A DNA stretch of 6,496 nucleotides from Oscillospiraceae bacterium (GTDB lineage Bacteria > Bacillota > Clostridia > Oscillospirales > Oscillospiraceae): positions 1 through 6,496 of the forward strand of contig JAJBVW010000101.1 of NCBI GenBank assembly GCA_020866945.1, read 5' to 3'. Below, one piece after another: positions 6,015-6,496 of the stretch (the first letter of the stretch is position 1; each line of letters starts with the position of its first letter). The position numbers and the translations under genes were made by a program. The notes under the pieces were generated by a model. That model made no database searches. It was not told the DNA's origin and was given only the letters and a program-made list of their open reading frames with translations.

Positions 6015-6496
6015 TTACACCTGCAGATAATTGCGGATGGCCACAGAACTGCCGAACACGCCCACGACCAGGCCCACTGCGAGATAGATCACCAGCACAT
6101 AGACGCCCACCGCGCTGAAGGAAACGACCGACAGAAGGCTTCCCATCAGACCGGACATAATGCGGTTGGCCACCACGTCATATATACCCCATTCCAGAAA
6201 ATAGGCCAAAAATCCACCCAAGAGGCCCAACACAAGGCCCTCCACCACAAAGGGGAAACGGATAAACCAGTTGGACGCGCCCACCATTTTCATAATGGCA
6301 ATCTCGTCCCGTCGGCTATAGGTAGCGAGCTTCACGGTATTCGACATGATGAACACGCACACCACCAACAGCACCACAATAAGCACCAGAGACACGGCGC
6401 TCATGACATTCCGCACAGTGACGAAGCCCTCGGCCACCTCCAGATAGGCGCTGACCTTGGCAATGCCGGTGATGTCCTCCAGGGCCTCCTTGGTAT
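6015..6496 (-). CDS. ftsX: Cell division protein FtsX, partial (N-terminus outside window)
   Basis: FtsX is the membrane subunit of the FtsE-FtsX ABC-type complex, which does not transport but transmits ATP hydrolysis by FtsE to peptidoglycan hydrolases outside the cell. The frame is open to the right window edge, giving 159 C-terminal residues of a protein usually near 300. Visible from the edge are the end of the extracellular loop (EALEDITGIAKVSAYLE, cf. the hydrolase-contacting region), then a transmembrane segment (SLVLIVVLLVVCVFIMSNTV). The cytoplasmic signature TYSRRDEIAIMKMVGASNWF follows, which is strongly diagnostic of FtsX, and then further hydrophobic segments (PFVVEGLVLGLLGGFLAYFL and VGVYVLVIYLAVGLVVGVF) before the ending NYLQV. 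A GTG at 6435-6437 is an internal codon and not the start. ftsE is expected just upstream, beyond the window. The coiled-coil M23 hydrolase gene follows after 169 bases with its own promoter. Confidence 0.93.
   Translation of the reverse strand, partial: TKEALEDITGIAKVSAYLEVAEGFVTVRNVMSAVSLVLIVVLLVVCVFIMSNTVKLATYSRRDEIAIMKMVGASNWFIRFPFVVEGLVLGLLGGFLAYFLEWGIYDVVANRIMSGLMGSLLSVVSFSAVGVYVLVIYLAVGLVVGVFGSSVAIRNYLQV

Overview
The window reads as chromosome from a fairly GC-rich member of the Clostridia, probably of the Oscillospiraceae/Ruminococcaceae type. This is inferred from strong AGGAGG-type Shine-Dalgarno sites, GTG starts, the protein styles and the greA-lysS pairing; no 16S or other phylogenetic marker was available. 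Every gene I can support lies on the minus strand, so transcription runs from high to low coordinates. No tRNA, rRNA, CRISPR array, insertion sequence or plus-strand gene could be supported.

In transcription order there are three blocks. (1) A cell-envelope block: the C-terminal part of the division protein FtsX (6015-6496, cut by the window edge), a secreted coiled-coil M23 (LytM) murein hydrolase (4535-5845), and a membrane-anchored S41 carboxyl-terminal processing protease with a PDZ domain (3219-4418). (2) A housekeeping expression block: transcript-cleavage factor GreA (2689-3162) and class II lysyl-tRNA synthetase (1109-2611). (3) A probable accessory gene: an ATPase of the AAA_14/DUF4143 type (1-1039, C-terminus beyond the window), visibly poorer in G+C than its neighbours.

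The signals between genes are unusually readable. The M23 gene has a good promoter just after the ftsX stop (TTGCCA-N17-TATCAT with a TG extension), then a leader of about 130 bases rich in GC hairpins. It ends in an 11-bp hairpin followed by TTTT. That hairpin lies inside the maximal S41 reading frame, which shows that the longest S41 start is wrong. greA-lysS is driven by a perfect-consensus promoter (TTGACA-N17-TATAAT) whose -35 box contains the stop codon of the S41 gene. A terminator-like hairpin between lysS and the ATPase gene has its T-run only on the plus strand, so it does not properly terminate lysS.

Functionally, FtsX is expected to work with FtsE (presumably just upstream) to control a coiled-coil peptidoglycan hydrolase outside the membrane. 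The adjacent M23 protein has the right architecture to be that partner, and the S41 protease next to it could process or turn over the hydrolase. That three-gene module is the most interesting biology here. It is a plausible known-type arrangement rather than a clearly new system.
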